Shown here one piece after another: positions 54,431 through 63,644 of a DNA stretch of 64,000 nucleotides (position 1 is its first letter; every line of letters starts with the position of its first letter). A program made the translations under genes and the position numbers. The DNA lies in assembly GCA_022793995.1 (NCBI GenBank), contig JAAWDY010000016.1:1-64000 (forward strand), given 5' to 3'. The notes under the pieces are model-generated. The model saw only the letters and a program-made list of their open reading frames with translations, was not told where the DNA came from and searched no databases. This DNA comes from Coprococcus sp. (lineage in GTDB: Bacteria; Bacillota; Clostridia; Lachnospirales; Lachnospiraceae).

Positions 54431-55633
54431 TCACGACTCCGGCGATATCGAGAAGCTTCCGCGGTGTTCGTCCGCTAGAATCTTTATCCGGGCTGTTCCT
54501 GTCAGGGTAACCGACTGGACGGAAGAGGGGGCGCTTTCAGAGAAAGTTTCAGCGAAAATGTCCTTGCCGGAGGAATCCATGATCTCGATGGAAAGAGTCC
54601 CATCTTCTGTCTCGACATCAATCAAATAATCCATTTTCTGTGAGCCGGGATATAGTTTCCGGCTCATTGTCCCGTCTAAAAGATGGTAGCTGGCGTACCA
54701 TTCTTTCGTGCTTTCATGAGAGACAAAACCAATACTGATTCCAGAACGGAACGTAGCCATTCCGGAAAAACTGACTCCGGCAATGACGGCTGTCAGGAAT
54801 ATGAATACAATGACCCAGACTTTTCTTGTCCGGCTTTTCTCTGTGTGACTATTATCAGAGCCATACTTTTTTCCAACAATATATAAAGGTACAAAGAGTC
54901 CCGCCAGATATAGGATAAGAATCATATATTGAACGAAAAGGATCCAACTCAAATCAGAAAAAAGCATGGAAGACAGCAGACAAAGCGGCGGAAGCGTCAG
55001 TATCGTAACAATATCCCAGATACGCAAGGACTTCACGATGTGCGGCCAATTCCTGTTATTAAAGCAGATACCAGGTAGATTCATGTGGAATAAGCCGTCA
55101 CTTACAGCGCTGATCTGATTTTCATCATAGTAAGCGGGCAGCCGTTCTTTCATAAAAAACCAGAAATAGATGCCGAAAATAAAACTGAGAAGCTCAAGGA
55201 CGAGAAAAACGACGGAAAGTGGAGCCTGAACCCTTCCGGGCAGAAGCAGCATTCCGATCCATATTTCGAGTCCGGAGAACAGCATGCAGAAGCCGAAAAG
55301 AGCGGCATGCTTCTTTTGTCGCTCTTTCTTCTTTTCAGGAGTTTCCTCTGAAAAAGACAATGCCTTTTTCACCAGACCTTCTACCTGCACCATATCCATC
55401 TCAGAAGCATGGTCGATCTTCCTTCCCTCCAATAGTTCTGTGACGGAGACTTCCAGTATATCCGCCAGCGGAATCAGAAGGGAGATATCGGGCATACTAA
55501 GCGACCGCTCCCATTTGCTGACGGCTTTATCGGATATAAATAACTTTTCTGCAAGTTCTTTTTGCGTATTTCCTTTTGCTTTCCGTTGCTTTGCGAGAAA
55601 TCTTCCGAAAGATTCTTTGTCGATCTCAAACAT
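54431..55633 (-). CDS. XRE regulator fused to membrane domain
   Basis: A 400-residue protein. Residues 5-62 are an XRE helix-turn-helix (GNTQKELAEKLFISDKAVSKWE). After a linker come about six membrane helices (roughly 105-300). A C-terminal domain of about 95 residues, with GTLSIEIMDSSGKDIF, probably faces outside. Such one-piece membrane regulators sense envelope conditions and act on DNA directly. The ATG at 55633 has AGGTG upstream, while the longer frame to 55669 has none. It converges on the toxin-like pair. Confidence 0.7.
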   Translation of the reverse strand: MFEIDKESFGRFLAKQRKAKGNTQKELAEKLFISDKAVSKWERSLSMPDISLLIPLADILEVSVTELLEGRKIDHASEMDMVQVEGLVKKALSFSEETPEKKKERQKKHAALFGFCMLFSGLEIWIGMLLLPGRVQAPLSVVFLVLELLSFIFGIYFWFFMKERLPAYYDENQISAVSDGLFHMNLPGICFNNRNWPHIVKSLRIWDIVTILTLPPLCLLSSMLFSDLSWILFVQYMILILYLAGLFVPLYIVGKKYGSDNSHTEKSRTRKVWVIVFIFLTAVIAGVSFSGMATFRSGISIGFVSHESTKEWYASYHLLDGTMSRKLYPGSQKMDYLIDVETEDGTLSIEIMDSSGKDIFAETFSESAPSSVQSVTLTGTARIKILADEHRGSFSISPES

Positions 55634-55788
55634 TTTGGGCACCTGCTTCCTACTGTTTTGAACATTCACCTCTTACTTCTGGTTTTATTTTAATACCCGG
55701 GGTGTAAAATGGCAACCGACCAGCAGTAGAATGGCAGGGAAATAAGGAAAAATGGAAGTAGAAATTAAAATGGGGATAAAAAGGAAGA

Positions 55789-55935
55789 ATGGGATACGAT
55801 GATATTTTGTTTGGAATGCCGATGGGGGAGCGGATTGTAGTCAATGACAGGAAGCCTTCGGGGATCGAGATGGCAGTCGCGCTGAATATAAAGCGGGACA
55901 AATTTGCGTTGCCGGATGTTATTAGAATGTTGTGA
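55789..55935 (+). pseudogene. short remnant, 48-residue frame
   Basis: The frame reads MGYDDILFGMPMGERIVV, then NDRKPSGIEMAVALNIKRD. It looks like the C-terminal end of a longer enzyme because it opens without an N-terminal domain. The fold resembles HAD-type or sugar-nucleotide enzymes, but I am not sure. AAGGA lies close to the ATG, so translation of the remnant is possible. Confidence 0.4.
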
Positions 55936-56079
55936 ATATAGAACTTACCAAAAACAATAGTGTAATTTCCCTGATTTTCTGTTACAATGAAAATAAAGAA
56001 GATAGTTCGTTACGGAGAGGGAGAATCAGTGGGCAGAATATTCAATACCAGCGGGGGTTGCAGACCAGAATTGCACTAT

Positions 56080-56232
56080 ATGGTAAATATCGGTGAAATC
56101 GCAGAGCTGGTCTATGCTTACACAGCGGGGTATCCGTTCCTTGTGTCACGAATCTGTAAACTTCTTGACGAAAAAATCGCAGGAAGTGCAGAGTATCCGG
56201 ATAAAAGTGCGGCATGGACACGGAATGGATTT
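56080..56232 (+). pseudogene. C-terminal fragment of an AAA-ATPase-like protein
   Basis: The plus frame gives MVNIGEIAELVYAYTAGYPF, then LVSRICKLLDEK and AAWTRNGF, a pattern seen in the lid region of AAA-like ATPases. It has neither Walker motifs nor a start, and it joins directly to a minus-strand ATPase fragment at about 56231. Confidence 0.5.
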
Positions 56233-56486
56233 TTTATCAGACTTTCATCTTTCCAAATCAATCGGTTTTCAAATAAATCGCTTCGGCCTGCATATTTAAC
56301 AGAAAAAAATCGTTCTGTCATACTCAGGTTCAAGGTCTTTCCAAAACGCCTGGGACGGGTGATTAGGGTCACGGCATCATTATTTTCCCACCATTCTTTA
56401 ATGAAATTTGTTTTGTCAACATAAAATAGATTATTTGTCACAATCTGTTCAAAATCCTGGTGACCGATTCCAATATTCCTCGGCAT
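56231..56486 (-). pseudogene. N-terminal fragment of an AAA-ATPase_like/DUF1703-type protein
   Basis: The minus frame from the ATG at 56486 gives MPRNIGIGHQDFEQIVTNN, YVDKTNFIKEWWE and the Walker A-like TRPRRFGKTLNLS, the start of a family common and often decayed in gut Clostridia. It stops matching after about 85 residues (WKDESL), where it meets the opposite fragment. The remaining 36 codons of the frame are not family sequence. Confidence 0.7.
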
Positions 56487-56747
56487 ATCCAGTCTCCAAT
56501 CCGATTATTTTTATATGCCATCTTTTTTGACACCAATATCTTTACAATAGAGTATAACAATTTTCAGTATATTAGACAAGATAAATTCAAATTATACTTT
56601 CCTGCAGAATTTCATGGGGATACGAGGATTTTTGAATGGGACAGGATGAATTTTCTCGAAAATATTGTGATTTTGTGGTATACTTTTCCTGTAATTCCGA
56701 AAGACGGAAGAGAAAGGTATCGAATAGGGAAATGCGGGAGGAATAGA

Positions 56748-57815
56748 GTGAAGAGGAAACGGACAAGCAATGTGATGGTTCTGTTCGTGACGATCGTTTT
56801 GTTGTGTATAGAGTGTACGGCATGCGGAGGGCAGGAAACGACGGAACAGCAGGAAGTACTGGAAACACAGAAAACGAAAGAAATGCAGGGTACGCAAAAA
56901 ACACAGGAGAGCGGGACGGCTTCGGTCATGGAACTGTTCAGGAGCCAAGGGAATGTCGGCGTTACCGACGACGAAGGGGAAGATGTTTCTCTCATCGAAA
57001 ATATGCATCTTTACAGCGGCTATGACCTGAAAACGGAAAGGGAGAGTTTTGCCTGGATCAATCTGGACAGCGTAAAGCTTGCGAAAATGGATGCGGCAAG
57101 CGAGATCGAAATCCAAAAAAGCGGGAAAGACTTGGCGATCCTGGTGAATAACGGGAGTGTGTTCTTTCATGTTACAAGGCCCCTAGAAGAGGATGAGACA
57201 ATGGAGATACGTACTTCCACTATGACGGTAGGTATCCGCGGTACGTGCGGCTGGGTCGAGGATGTAGATGAGAATCATATGAAGGTATATATCCTGGAAG
57301 GAAAAGTGGAGTGCAGTATTGCCGGGGAATCAATCTATGTTTCTGCCGGGGAGATGGCGGAAATGGCATACACAAAAGATGGGAAGGGAGAGTTTACTGC
57401 AGATCAGTTTGATGAATCTGCGATTCCGGAATTTGTATGGGTAGAGCTGGATGAGGAGATGCTGGCAGGTTTCCGTTCTTTGATGGAAGAGACAGGGGAA
57501 AGCGAACGAAGTGCGGAGGAGCAGGCATATTATGATACATATTTTACAGGCACATATTTCTGTGACGCGACCGGGGCTACATTGACTTTCTCGTCTCAAG
57601 AAGGAGTCCCCTGGGCAAATGTGGACGCAAGGCCCGGGGATGGAATAGAGGATGGAGACGGAGGATTGATTACAGGAGCAGGGGTATCATTGGAATATTC
57701 TGAATGGAGGGACGGAGTTCTTTATGCTGGAGACTGGACATTGACCCGGCAGGACGGTCAGATCATTGTGAACCATCCACATGGAGAATTATTTACAGGT
57801 GTTTTCCATAGATAG
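56748..57815 (+). CDS. FecR-domain lipoprotein (copy 1)
   Basis: A 355-residue exported lipoprotein. A membrane segment at about residues 9-25 ends in a lipobox-like CTAC, with the acylated Cys followed by GGQ. A low-complexity Gln/Thr/Glu linker leads to a FecR-type beta domain (about 60-200): VGVTDDEGEDV, SGYDLKTERESFAWINLDSV, RTSTMTVGIRGTCGWVE. A C-terminal domain of about 120 residues differs from copy 2. FecR domains usually sense or bind signals at the envelope in Gram-negatives with a sigma factor. No sigma factor is seen here. GTG start at 56748, GGGAGGA upstream. Confidence 0.75.
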   Translation: MKRKRTSNVMVLFVTIVLLCIECTACGGQETTEQQEVLETQKTKEMQGTQKTQESGTASVMELFRSQGNVGVTDDEGEDVSLIENMHLYSGYDLKTERESFAWINLDSVKLAKMDAASEIEIQKSGKDLAILVNNGSVFFHVTRPLEEDETMEIRTSTMTVGIRGTCGWVEDVDENHMKVYILEGKVECSIAGESIYVSAGEMAEMAYTKDGKGEFTADQFDESAIPEFVWVELDEEMLAGFRSLMEETGESERSAEEQAYYDTYFTGTYFCDATGATLTFSSQEGVPWANVDARPGDGIEDGDGGLITGAGVSLEYSEWRDGVLYAGDWTLTRQDGQIIVNHPHGELFTGVFHR

Positions 57816-57842
57816 ATAACAGGGAGAAGAATTTGACAAAAG

Positions 57843-58892
57843 ATGAAGAAATTTATGAAAGTAATGAAAATTTTATTTGTTGTATTGAGTATATCTTTAC
57901 TCTGTACAGCCTGCGGCGGACAGGAAATGCCAAAACAGCAGGAAATGCGGGAAATGGAAATGCAGGAGATCGGGATGGCTTCGGTCATGGAACTAATCAG
58001 GACAGAAGGAAGTGTCGGTATAACCGACGGAGAAGGCGAGAACGTAGCCCTTGTCGAAAATATGCAGCTTTACAGCGGTTACGATATGAAAACGGACAAA
58101 GAAAGCTTTGCATGGATCAATCTGGACAGTGCCAAGCTTGTGAAGATGGATGCGGTCAGTGAAGCGCAGATTCAGAAAAGCGGTAGGAAGTTGGAAATCC
58201 TGGTGAACTCCGGAAATGTATTTTTTCGTGTCACCAGACCCCTTGAAAATGACGAGACAATGGAGATTCACACATCCACTATGACGGTAGGTATCCGAGG
58301 TACATGCGGCTGGGTCGAGGTTGTAGACGAGAACCATATGAAAGTATACATCCTGGAAGGGAAAGTAGAATGCAGTATCATGGGGGAGTCCCAAGAAGTG
58401 GCGGCCGCCTATGTTTCCGCCAGGGAGATGGCGGAGATGGTGTATACGGGAGATGGAAAAGGGGAGATCAAGACAGGGATATTCGATGAAACCCAGATTC
58501 CGGACTTTGTAAGTGTAGAGATGGACGAAATAGGACTGGCAGACGCATTTGCCGGGCAGGAAGAACCAGGGGAAGGAAATACGGATGAGAAAGCGAGGGA
58601 CGATTACGAAGGGTATCTTGGATGGTATGAATGCGATGAAAATGGGGGACTCCTGATGCTCTTCCGCACAGAAGAGGGCGGTTATAAACTCCATGGGGAA
58701 AGACCGCTTACAGAAGAAGAGAAGGAAGAATCCCCGGGATCGGTTACCACGGGGATTCTGGAGCAGGAGCTTGAACTCAGAGACGGTGTGTTTTATGGCG
58801 CAGGCGAAGGACAGATAACAGTGATTCCGGATAATGGACGGCTCATACTGGAAGGTACAGAGATCGACGGTGTGTATCATAGGTCGATATAA
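57843..58892 (+). CDS. FecR-domain lipoprotein (copy 2)
   Basis: A 349-residue tandem paralogue 27 bases after copy 1. It has a signal segment and lipobox LCTAC at about residues 18-22, then the same FecR-like domain with MASVMELIRTEGSVGITDGE, SFAWINLDSAKLVKMDAVSE and TSTMTVGIRGTCGWVEVVDE. Identity to copy 1 is high up to about residue 180, then the C-terminal parts diverge, here with acidic segments and DDYEGYLGWYECDENGG. It probably arose by local duplication with fast tail change. AGGGAGAAG lies a little far upstream of the ATG. Confidence 0.75.
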   Translation: MKKFMKVMKILFVVLSISLLCTACGGQEMPKQQEMREMEMQEIGMASVMELIRTEGSVGITDGEGENVALVENMQLYSGYDMKTDKESFAWINLDSAKLVKMDAVSEAQIQKSGRKLEILVNSGNVFFRVTRPLENDETMEIHTSTMTVGIRGTCGWVEVVDENHMKVYILEGKVECSIMGESQEVAAAYVSAREMAEMVYTGDGKGEIKTGIFDETQIPDFVSVEMDEIGLADAFAGQEEPGEGNTDEKARDDYEGYLGWYECDENGGLLMLFRTEEGGYKLHGERPLTEEEKEESPGSVTTGILEQELELRDGVFYGAGEGQITVIPDNGRLILEGTEIDGVYHRSI

Positions 58893-58909
58893 GTAAAAGA
58901 CAGAAACAG

Positions 58910-58942
58910 CGGGTGGGAAATCCAGATCCCCACCCGTTTTTT
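58910..58942. terminator. terminator after the FecR pair
   Basis: cgggtggg (58910-58917) pairs with cccacccg (58929-58936) and six T follow. It separates the pair from the convergent flippase gene. Confidence 0.85.
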
Positions 58943-58952
58943 GATTCCCTGT

Positions 58953-60263
58953 TTACAGGGCGTGGGCGCACGCCAGTGTGACAATGGCAAGGAATGTGAC
59001 CGCGAGCTGGCTGGCGAGAAGTCCCCAGAGGTATCCCAGGATACCGACGGAGGGAATTAGAAAAAATACGCTTCCGATTCGCAGCATCAGCCCAAATGTG
59101 TTGATACAAAAGGTGGTCGTTGTCTTCCCCAGGCCGTTTAATATACTGATTAATGTGGTATTCGTGTACAGGAACGGACAGATATATGCCAGGGTGAGAA
59201 TGAATTTCCCGGCTTCGCCGCTGTGGAATATTGTATTTCCGATATAATTTCCGAAGATGAAAAAGCCGATGGTGCATGCAAATCCAAGGGTAAGGCAGGA
59301 AAGGATGACCTGGCGGACGAGCTGCTTCATCTGATTTTGATTCGATGTGGTCTGAATCTCTGCCACGGTGGGGAGCAGCATCGTCGAGACGGAATTGGTG
59401 ATCGCGGACGGAAATAAAATGCAGGGCAGCGCCATTCCGGTGAGGACGCCGTATGTACTTAAGGAACCGGAGAGCGTCATACCGTAACGCTGGAGGCAGA
59501 TCGGAATGGAGATGGCTTCTACACTCTGTAGGATATTGAGCAGGACCCGGTTGGCAGTCAGCGGGATGGATAAACGTATCAGTTCCCCCGAAGAGGCGAG
59601 ATGTTCACGGATCGTCCCGGAACGGGTTGACAAGACGTGTCTCAGCGAAAGGACACTGTAAGCTGCGGCTATAATCTCTCCGCAGACCAGTCCCATGACA
59701 GCGATCGTGATATGAACTTCCTCTGAATAATGAAGGCCGATCTGATAGAAAAACCAGACAGAGGCGATCCGGACAGCCTGTTCTGCCAGTTGGGACACAG
59801 CGGGAATTTTCGTCTGTTTTAGTCCTAGATAGTAACCGCAGATGCAGCTATGTACGGCGGCAAAAGGAAAGGAATATGACATAACAGCCAATAAAACACC
59901 GCAGCGGTCTTCATTTAGAAGATGATGGGCGATTTCGGAGGAATAGCGCTGGAGGGCTAGCACGGCGCAAAGCGAGAGGATGATACTGATACACAAGGCG
60001 GATTTTAGCGCACGTAAGGCGTCTTTCTTGCGGTTCATCGCCATACGGTTTGCCACGATGCGCGAGAGCGCGACCTGTATGCCGGCTGCAGTGAAAGAAA
60101 AGCACAGGGCGTATACTGGGAAGATCAGCTGGTACAGCCCCACGCCCTCTGCGTGAAATATACGGCTTAGGAAAATACGGTAGAAAAATCCCATGATCCG
60201 GGTCGCGATCCCGGTGGCTGTTAAAATGAAGGTGCCTTTTAGTAGAACCGTTTTTCTGGACAT
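58953..60263 (-). CDS. SpoVB-like polysaccharide/lipid flippase (MOP superfamily)
   Basis: A 436-residue membrane protein with about twelve helices. The N-terminal motif LKGTFILTATGIATRIMGFFYRIFLSRI (read in parts) and GVGLYQLIFPVYAL are typical of SpoVB/MurJ-type exporters. The likely cargo is a lipid-linked sugar or cell-wall precursor, perhaps for the spore cortex. The ATG at 60263 follows AGGGAG, while the longer frame to 60284 has none. It diverges from iscR. Confidence 0.8.
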   Translation of the reverse strand: MSRKTVLLKGTFILTATGIATRIMGFFYRIFLSRIFHAEGVGLYQLIFPVYALCFSFTAAGIQVALSRIVANRMAMNRKKDALRALKSALCISIILSLCAVLALQRYSSEIAHHLLNEDRCGVLLAVMSYSFPFAAVHSCICGYYLGLKQTKIPAVSQLAEQAVRIASVWFFYQIGLHYSEEVHITIAVMGLVCGEIIAAAYSVLSLRHVLSTRSGTIREHLASSGELIRLSIPLTANRVLLNILQSVEAISIPICLQRYGMTLSGSLSTYGVLTGMALPCILFPSAITNSVSTMLLPTVAEIQTTSNQNQMKQLVRQVILSCLTLGFACTIGFFIFGNYIGNTIFHSGEAGKFILTLAYICPFLYTNTTLISILNGLGKTTTTFCINTFGLMLRIGSVFFLIPSVGILGYLWGLLASQLAVTFLAIVTLACAHAL

Positions 60264-60318
60264 AGTAACTCCCTGTAAGATCATAGTAACGATTGTTATA
60301 ATATATGTTAAAAATGGC

Positions 60319-60380
60319 TTGACAGAACAGAAAGTTGGTGCTATCCTCTTACATGTAAAAATCCTAGTATAAAAGTAGGA
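60319..60380 (+). promoter_or_regulatory. iscR promoter and palindromic operator
   Basis: TTGACA (60319-60324), 17-base spacer and TATCCT (60342-60347) precede the Fe-S operon. Just downstream, tccta (60362-60366) and tagga (60376-60380) form a palindrome around nine bases. It is well placed for autorepression by the encoded Rrf2 protein. Confidence 0.55.
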
Positions 60381-60461
60381 ATAAGCGTTGCGATTCGCGG
60401 CCGGTCAGACCATGAATTGTAATGAATAAGCCAATACGGAAAACGACAGGAAGGTGAAAGC

Positions 60462-60923
60462 TTGAAAATTTCTACAAAAGGAAGGTACGGTCTGCGCGCC
60501 TTCATCGATCTTGCCAGTTATGGGATGGAAGAACCCGTTTCCATCAGCAGTATTTCATCGCGGCAGGACATTTCAGAACGGTATCTGGAACAGTTGATGG
60601 CGCTGATGAAGAAGGCAGGTCTGGTAAAGAGCACACGAGGTGCCGGGGGGGGATATATGCTTGCAAAAGATGCTTCCCAGATCTCGGTAGGGGATGTCCT
60701 GCGTGCTTTGGAGGGGAATATGGAACCCGCGAGCTGCGCTGCATTAAATCCGGAAGAGACTTGTGCTGCGGAAGATACCTGTGTTACGAAGTATGTCTGG
60801 CAGAAGATTAATAAAAGCATGGCGGATACAGTGGACGGTATTATGATCGATACATTGGTGAGGATGAATAAGACCGCCGGAAAGGAAGAAAACGATGGAA
60901 AAGAGATTGATTTATTTGGATAA
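60462..60923 (+). CDS. iscR: Rrf2-family regulator, IscR-like
   Basis: A 153-residue transcription factor sensing Fe-S status. The winged helix is at residues 1-60 (STKGRYGLRAFIDLA, SERYLEQLM, GAGGGYMLA). Three cysteines, C92, C101 and C107, fit the 2Fe-2S site, although the spacing is one step wider than in E. coli (92, 98, 104). TTG start at 60462 with AGGAAGGTG. It overlaps iscS by 29 bases. Confidence 0.88.
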   Translation: MKISTKGRYGLRAFIDLASYGMEEPVSISSISSRQDISERYLEQLMALMKKAGLVKSTRGAGGGYMLAKDASQISVGDVLRALEGNMEPASCAALNPEETCAAEDTCVTKYVWQKINKSMADTVDGIMIDTLVRMNKTAGKEENDGKEIDLFG

Positions 60924-62094
60924 TGCAGCCACGACAAAGACGGCTCCGGAAGTAGTGGAGGCCATGCTGCCTTATTTTACAGAATATTACGGTAATCCTT
61001 CCAGCATTTACAGCTTTGCATCGCAGAATAAAGATGCGGTGACAAAGCAGCGGGAGAGTATCGCAAAAGTGCTGGGTGCAAACAGCAACGAAATCTATTT
61101 TACAGCCGGAGGGACAGAGGCGGACAACTGGGCGCTGAAAGCGGCTGCGGAGGCGTACGGGAGCAAGGGGAAGCATATCATCACTACAAAGATCGAGCAT
61201 CACGCGATTCTTCATACCGCTGAGTATTTAAAGGAGAGAGGCTTTGAGGTGACTTATCTGGATGTGGATGAAAACGGCGTTGTCAAATTGGAAGATTTGA
61301 AAAACGCGATCCGCCCGGATACGATACTGATCTCTGTTATGTTTGCCAACAATGAGATCGGGACAATAGAACCGATCAAAGAAATTGGCGCGGTTGCAAA
61401 GGAACACGGTATCCTGTTCCATACCGACGCGGTCCAGGCTTTCGGGCAGGTTCCGATCAATGTAGACGAATACGGGATCGATATGCTCAGCGCCAGCGGC
61501 CATAAGCTGAACGGACCGAAGGGGATCGGATTTCTCTATATCCGCAAAGGCGTCAGGATCCGTTCGTTTGTACACGGTGGGGCACAGGAGAGAAAGCGGC
61601 GCGCCGGTACGGAGAACGTGCCGGGAATCATAGGTCTTGGCGCGGCTGTAAAGCGTGCGGTGGATACGATGAAGGAAAGAACGGAGAAAGAGATGGTTCT
61701 CCGTGATTATCTAATAAAAAGGGTCCTGGAGGAGATTCCTTATACGAAGCTGAACGGACATCCTACGGACAGGCTCCCGAATAACGCGAATTTCAGTTTC
61801 CGTTTTATAGAAGGGGAATCTATGCTGATCCGTCTTGACATGGCGGGGATCTGCGGTTCCAGCGGCTCGGCTTGTACGTCCGGATCTTTGGACCCGTCCC
61901 ACGTGCTTTTAGCAATCGGTCTTCCTCATGAGATCGCGCATGGCTCTCTTAGACTTACGCTGAGTGAGGAGATCACAAAAGAGGAGATCGACTACGTGGT
62001 GGATCAGCTCAAAGGCATTGTGTCCGATTTGAGAAATATGTCGCCTCTTTACGAGGACTTTATTAAAAAAGAGAAAAAGAACCAGGAGGGATAA
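60895..62094 (+). CDS. iscS: cysteine desulfurase
   Basis: Removes sulfur from cysteine for Fe-S clusters and tRNA thiolation. The 399-residue PLP enzyme has the PLP lysine K204 (SGHKLNGPKG), GGTEADN and the active Cys327 in the mobile loop GSACTSG. It is IscS/NifS class. The next genes, iscU and mnmA, are the two main sulfur acceptors. Confidence 0.95.
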   Translation: MEKRLIYLDNAATTKTAPEVVEAMLPYFTEYYGNPSSIYSFASQNKDAVTKQRESIAKVLGANSNEIYFTAGGTEADNWALKAAAEAYGSKGKHIITTKIEHHAILHTAEYLKERGFEVTYLDVDENGVVKLEDLKNAIRPDTILISVMFANNEIGTIEPIKEIGAVAKEHGILFHTDAVQAFGQVPINVDEYGIDMLSASGHKLNGPKGIGFLYIRKGVRIRSFVHGGAQERKRRAGTENVPGIIGLGAAVKRAVDTMKERTEKEMVLRDYLIKRVLEEIPYTKLNGHPTDRLPNNANFSFRFIEGESMLIRLDMAGICGSSGSACTSGSLDPSHVLLAIGLPHEIAHGSLRLTLSEEITKEEIDYVVDQLKGIVSDLRNMSPLYEDFIKKEKKNQEG

Positions 62095-62097
62095 TCG

Positions 62098-62541
62098 ATG
62101 TATACAGAAAAAGTAATGGATCATTTTCAGCACCCGCGCAATATGGGTGAAATTGAGGGCGCCAGCGGGATTGGAACAGTAGGAAACGCGAAATGCGGCG
62201 ATATCATGAGGATTTATTTGGATATTGACAAAGAAGGCATCATTCAGGATGTGAAGTTTAAGACTTTTGGCTGCGGGGCCGCGGTAGCGACGAGCAGTAT
62301 GGCGACAGAATTGGTGAAGGGCAAGAATATCCAGGAGGCAATGAAGGTGACGAACCAGGCGGTAATGGAAGCCCTGGACGGCCTGCCGCCGGTCAAGGTT
62401 CACTGTTCTCTTTTAGCGGAGGAAGCGATCCACGCTGCACTTTGGGATTATGCGGAGAAAAATGGAATTCAGATCGAAGGACTTGAGAAACCGAAATCCG
62501 ATATCCATGAAGGGGAAGAGGAAGAAGAGGAAGAATATTAA
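62098..62541 (+). CDS. iscU: Fe-S cluster scaffold
   Basis: Scaffold on which IscS builds clusters. In 147 residues it has the three cluster cysteines, in AKCGDIMRI, FGCGAAVATSS and VHCSLLAEEAI. A C-terminal extension ends in a run of acidic residues (EGEEEEEEEY). It is three bases after iscS and its stop overlaps the mnmA start by one base. Confidence 0.94.
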   Translation: MYTEKVMDHFQHPRNMGEIEGASGIGTVGNAKCGDIMRIYLDIDKEGIIQDVKFKTFGCGAAVATSSMATELVKGKNIQEAMKVTNQAVMEALDGLPPVKVHCSLLAEEAIHAALWDYAEKNGIQIEGLEKPKSDIHEGEEEEEEEY

Positions 62542-63629
62542 TGGGTCCCACGGTAGTGGTAGGTATGTCCGGAGGCGTGGATTCTTCTGTGGCGGCATAC
62601 CTTCTAAGGAAACAGGGATATGAGGTTATCGGCGTAACCATGCAGATTTGGCAGGATGAGGAAGAACGTATCCAGGAAGAGAGAGGTGGATGCTGCGGCC
62701 TGAGTGCGGTAGAGGATGCGCGCCGGGTGGCCGCAAAGCTGGAGATCCCTTATTATGTGATGAATTTCAAAGAGGAGTTCCGGCGGCATGTAATCGAGTA
62801 TTTCAAAGACGAGTACCGAAGAGGAAGGACGCCCAATCCCTGCATTGCTTGTAACCGCTATATAAAATGGGAGGCTCTTCTACATCGGAGTATGGAGATC
62901 GGTGCCGATTTTATCGCTACCGGACATTATGCCCAGGTGGTGCATCTTCCGAATGGAAGATACGCTATCCAGCAGTCGCAGGCACAGGGGAAAGACCAGA
63001 GTTATGCGCTTTATAGTTTGACACAGGAGCAGCTTAAGCATACTCTCATGCCGGTGGGAGGCTACTCGAAGGAAGAGATCCGAAGGATCGCGAGAGATAT
63101 TTCCCTTCCTGTGGCGGAAAAAGCGGACAGCCAGGACATCTGTTTTGTGCCGGACGGCGATTATGCCGCTTTTATTGAGAAAGAGTGCAACAAGTGCGGT
63201 GGATGTAGCGAACACCTGGAAGGGAATTTTGTGACTCCGGAAGGGAAGATACTGGGAAAGCATAAAGGAATCATTCATTATACGGTCGGGCAGCGCAGAG
63301 GGCTTGGACTTCCTCTGGGATATCCGGCGTTTGTACTGGAGATCCGTCCGGATACGAATGAAGTGGTGGTCGGCACGCGGGAAGAATCTCTTACCAGGGA
63401 GGTACATGCACGCGGGTTGAATTTCATGTCAGAAGAAACGATTGAAGGAAAAAGAAGAGTATTTGCCAAGATCCGCTATAACCACCGTGGGGCGTGGGGT
63501 ACGGTCGAACGTATCGGAGAGGATGAAATCCGCTGTGTGTTTGAAGAGCCGCAGGGCGCCGCTGCGCCGGGGCAGGCATTGGTACTTTACGAAAACGGCG
63601 TCGTCCTGGGGGGCGGTATGATTCAATAA
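62541..63629 (+). CDS. mnmA: tRNA 2-thiouridylase
   Basis: Thiolates U34 in tRNA-Lys, -Glu and -Gln using sulfur passed on from IscS. The 362-residue enzyme has the PP-loop GMSGGVDSSVAA near residue 8, a catalytic cysteine in NPCIACNRYIK and the second cysteine in DSQDICFVPDG. Sulfur relay proteins TusA-E are absent, as in other Firmicutes. Confidence 0.95.
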   Translation: MGPTVVVGMSGGVDSSVAAYLLRKQGYEVIGVTMQIWQDEEERIQEERGGCCGLSAVEDARRVAAKLEIPYYVMNFKEEFRRHVIEYFKDEYRRGRTPNPCIACNRYIKWEALLHRSMEIGADFIATGHYAQVVHLPNGRYAIQQSQAQGKDQSYALYSLTQEQLKHTLMPVGGYSKEEIRRIARDISLPVAEKADSQDICFVPDGDYAAFIEKECNKCGGCSEHLEGNFVTPEGKILGKHKGIIHYTVGQRRGLGLPLGYPAFVLEIRPDTNEVVVGTREESLTREVHARGLNFMSEETIEGKRRVFAKIRYNHRGAWGTVERIGEDEIRCVFEEPQGAAAPGQALVLYENGVVLGGGMIQ

Positions 63630-63644
63630 GAGGGAGGAGAAAGA

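Noticed and set aside
56460-56747. Upstream extension of the first FecR lipoprotein gene
   Set aside because: The extension has no family likeness, and the GTG at 56748 has a ribosome site just before a signal peptide.
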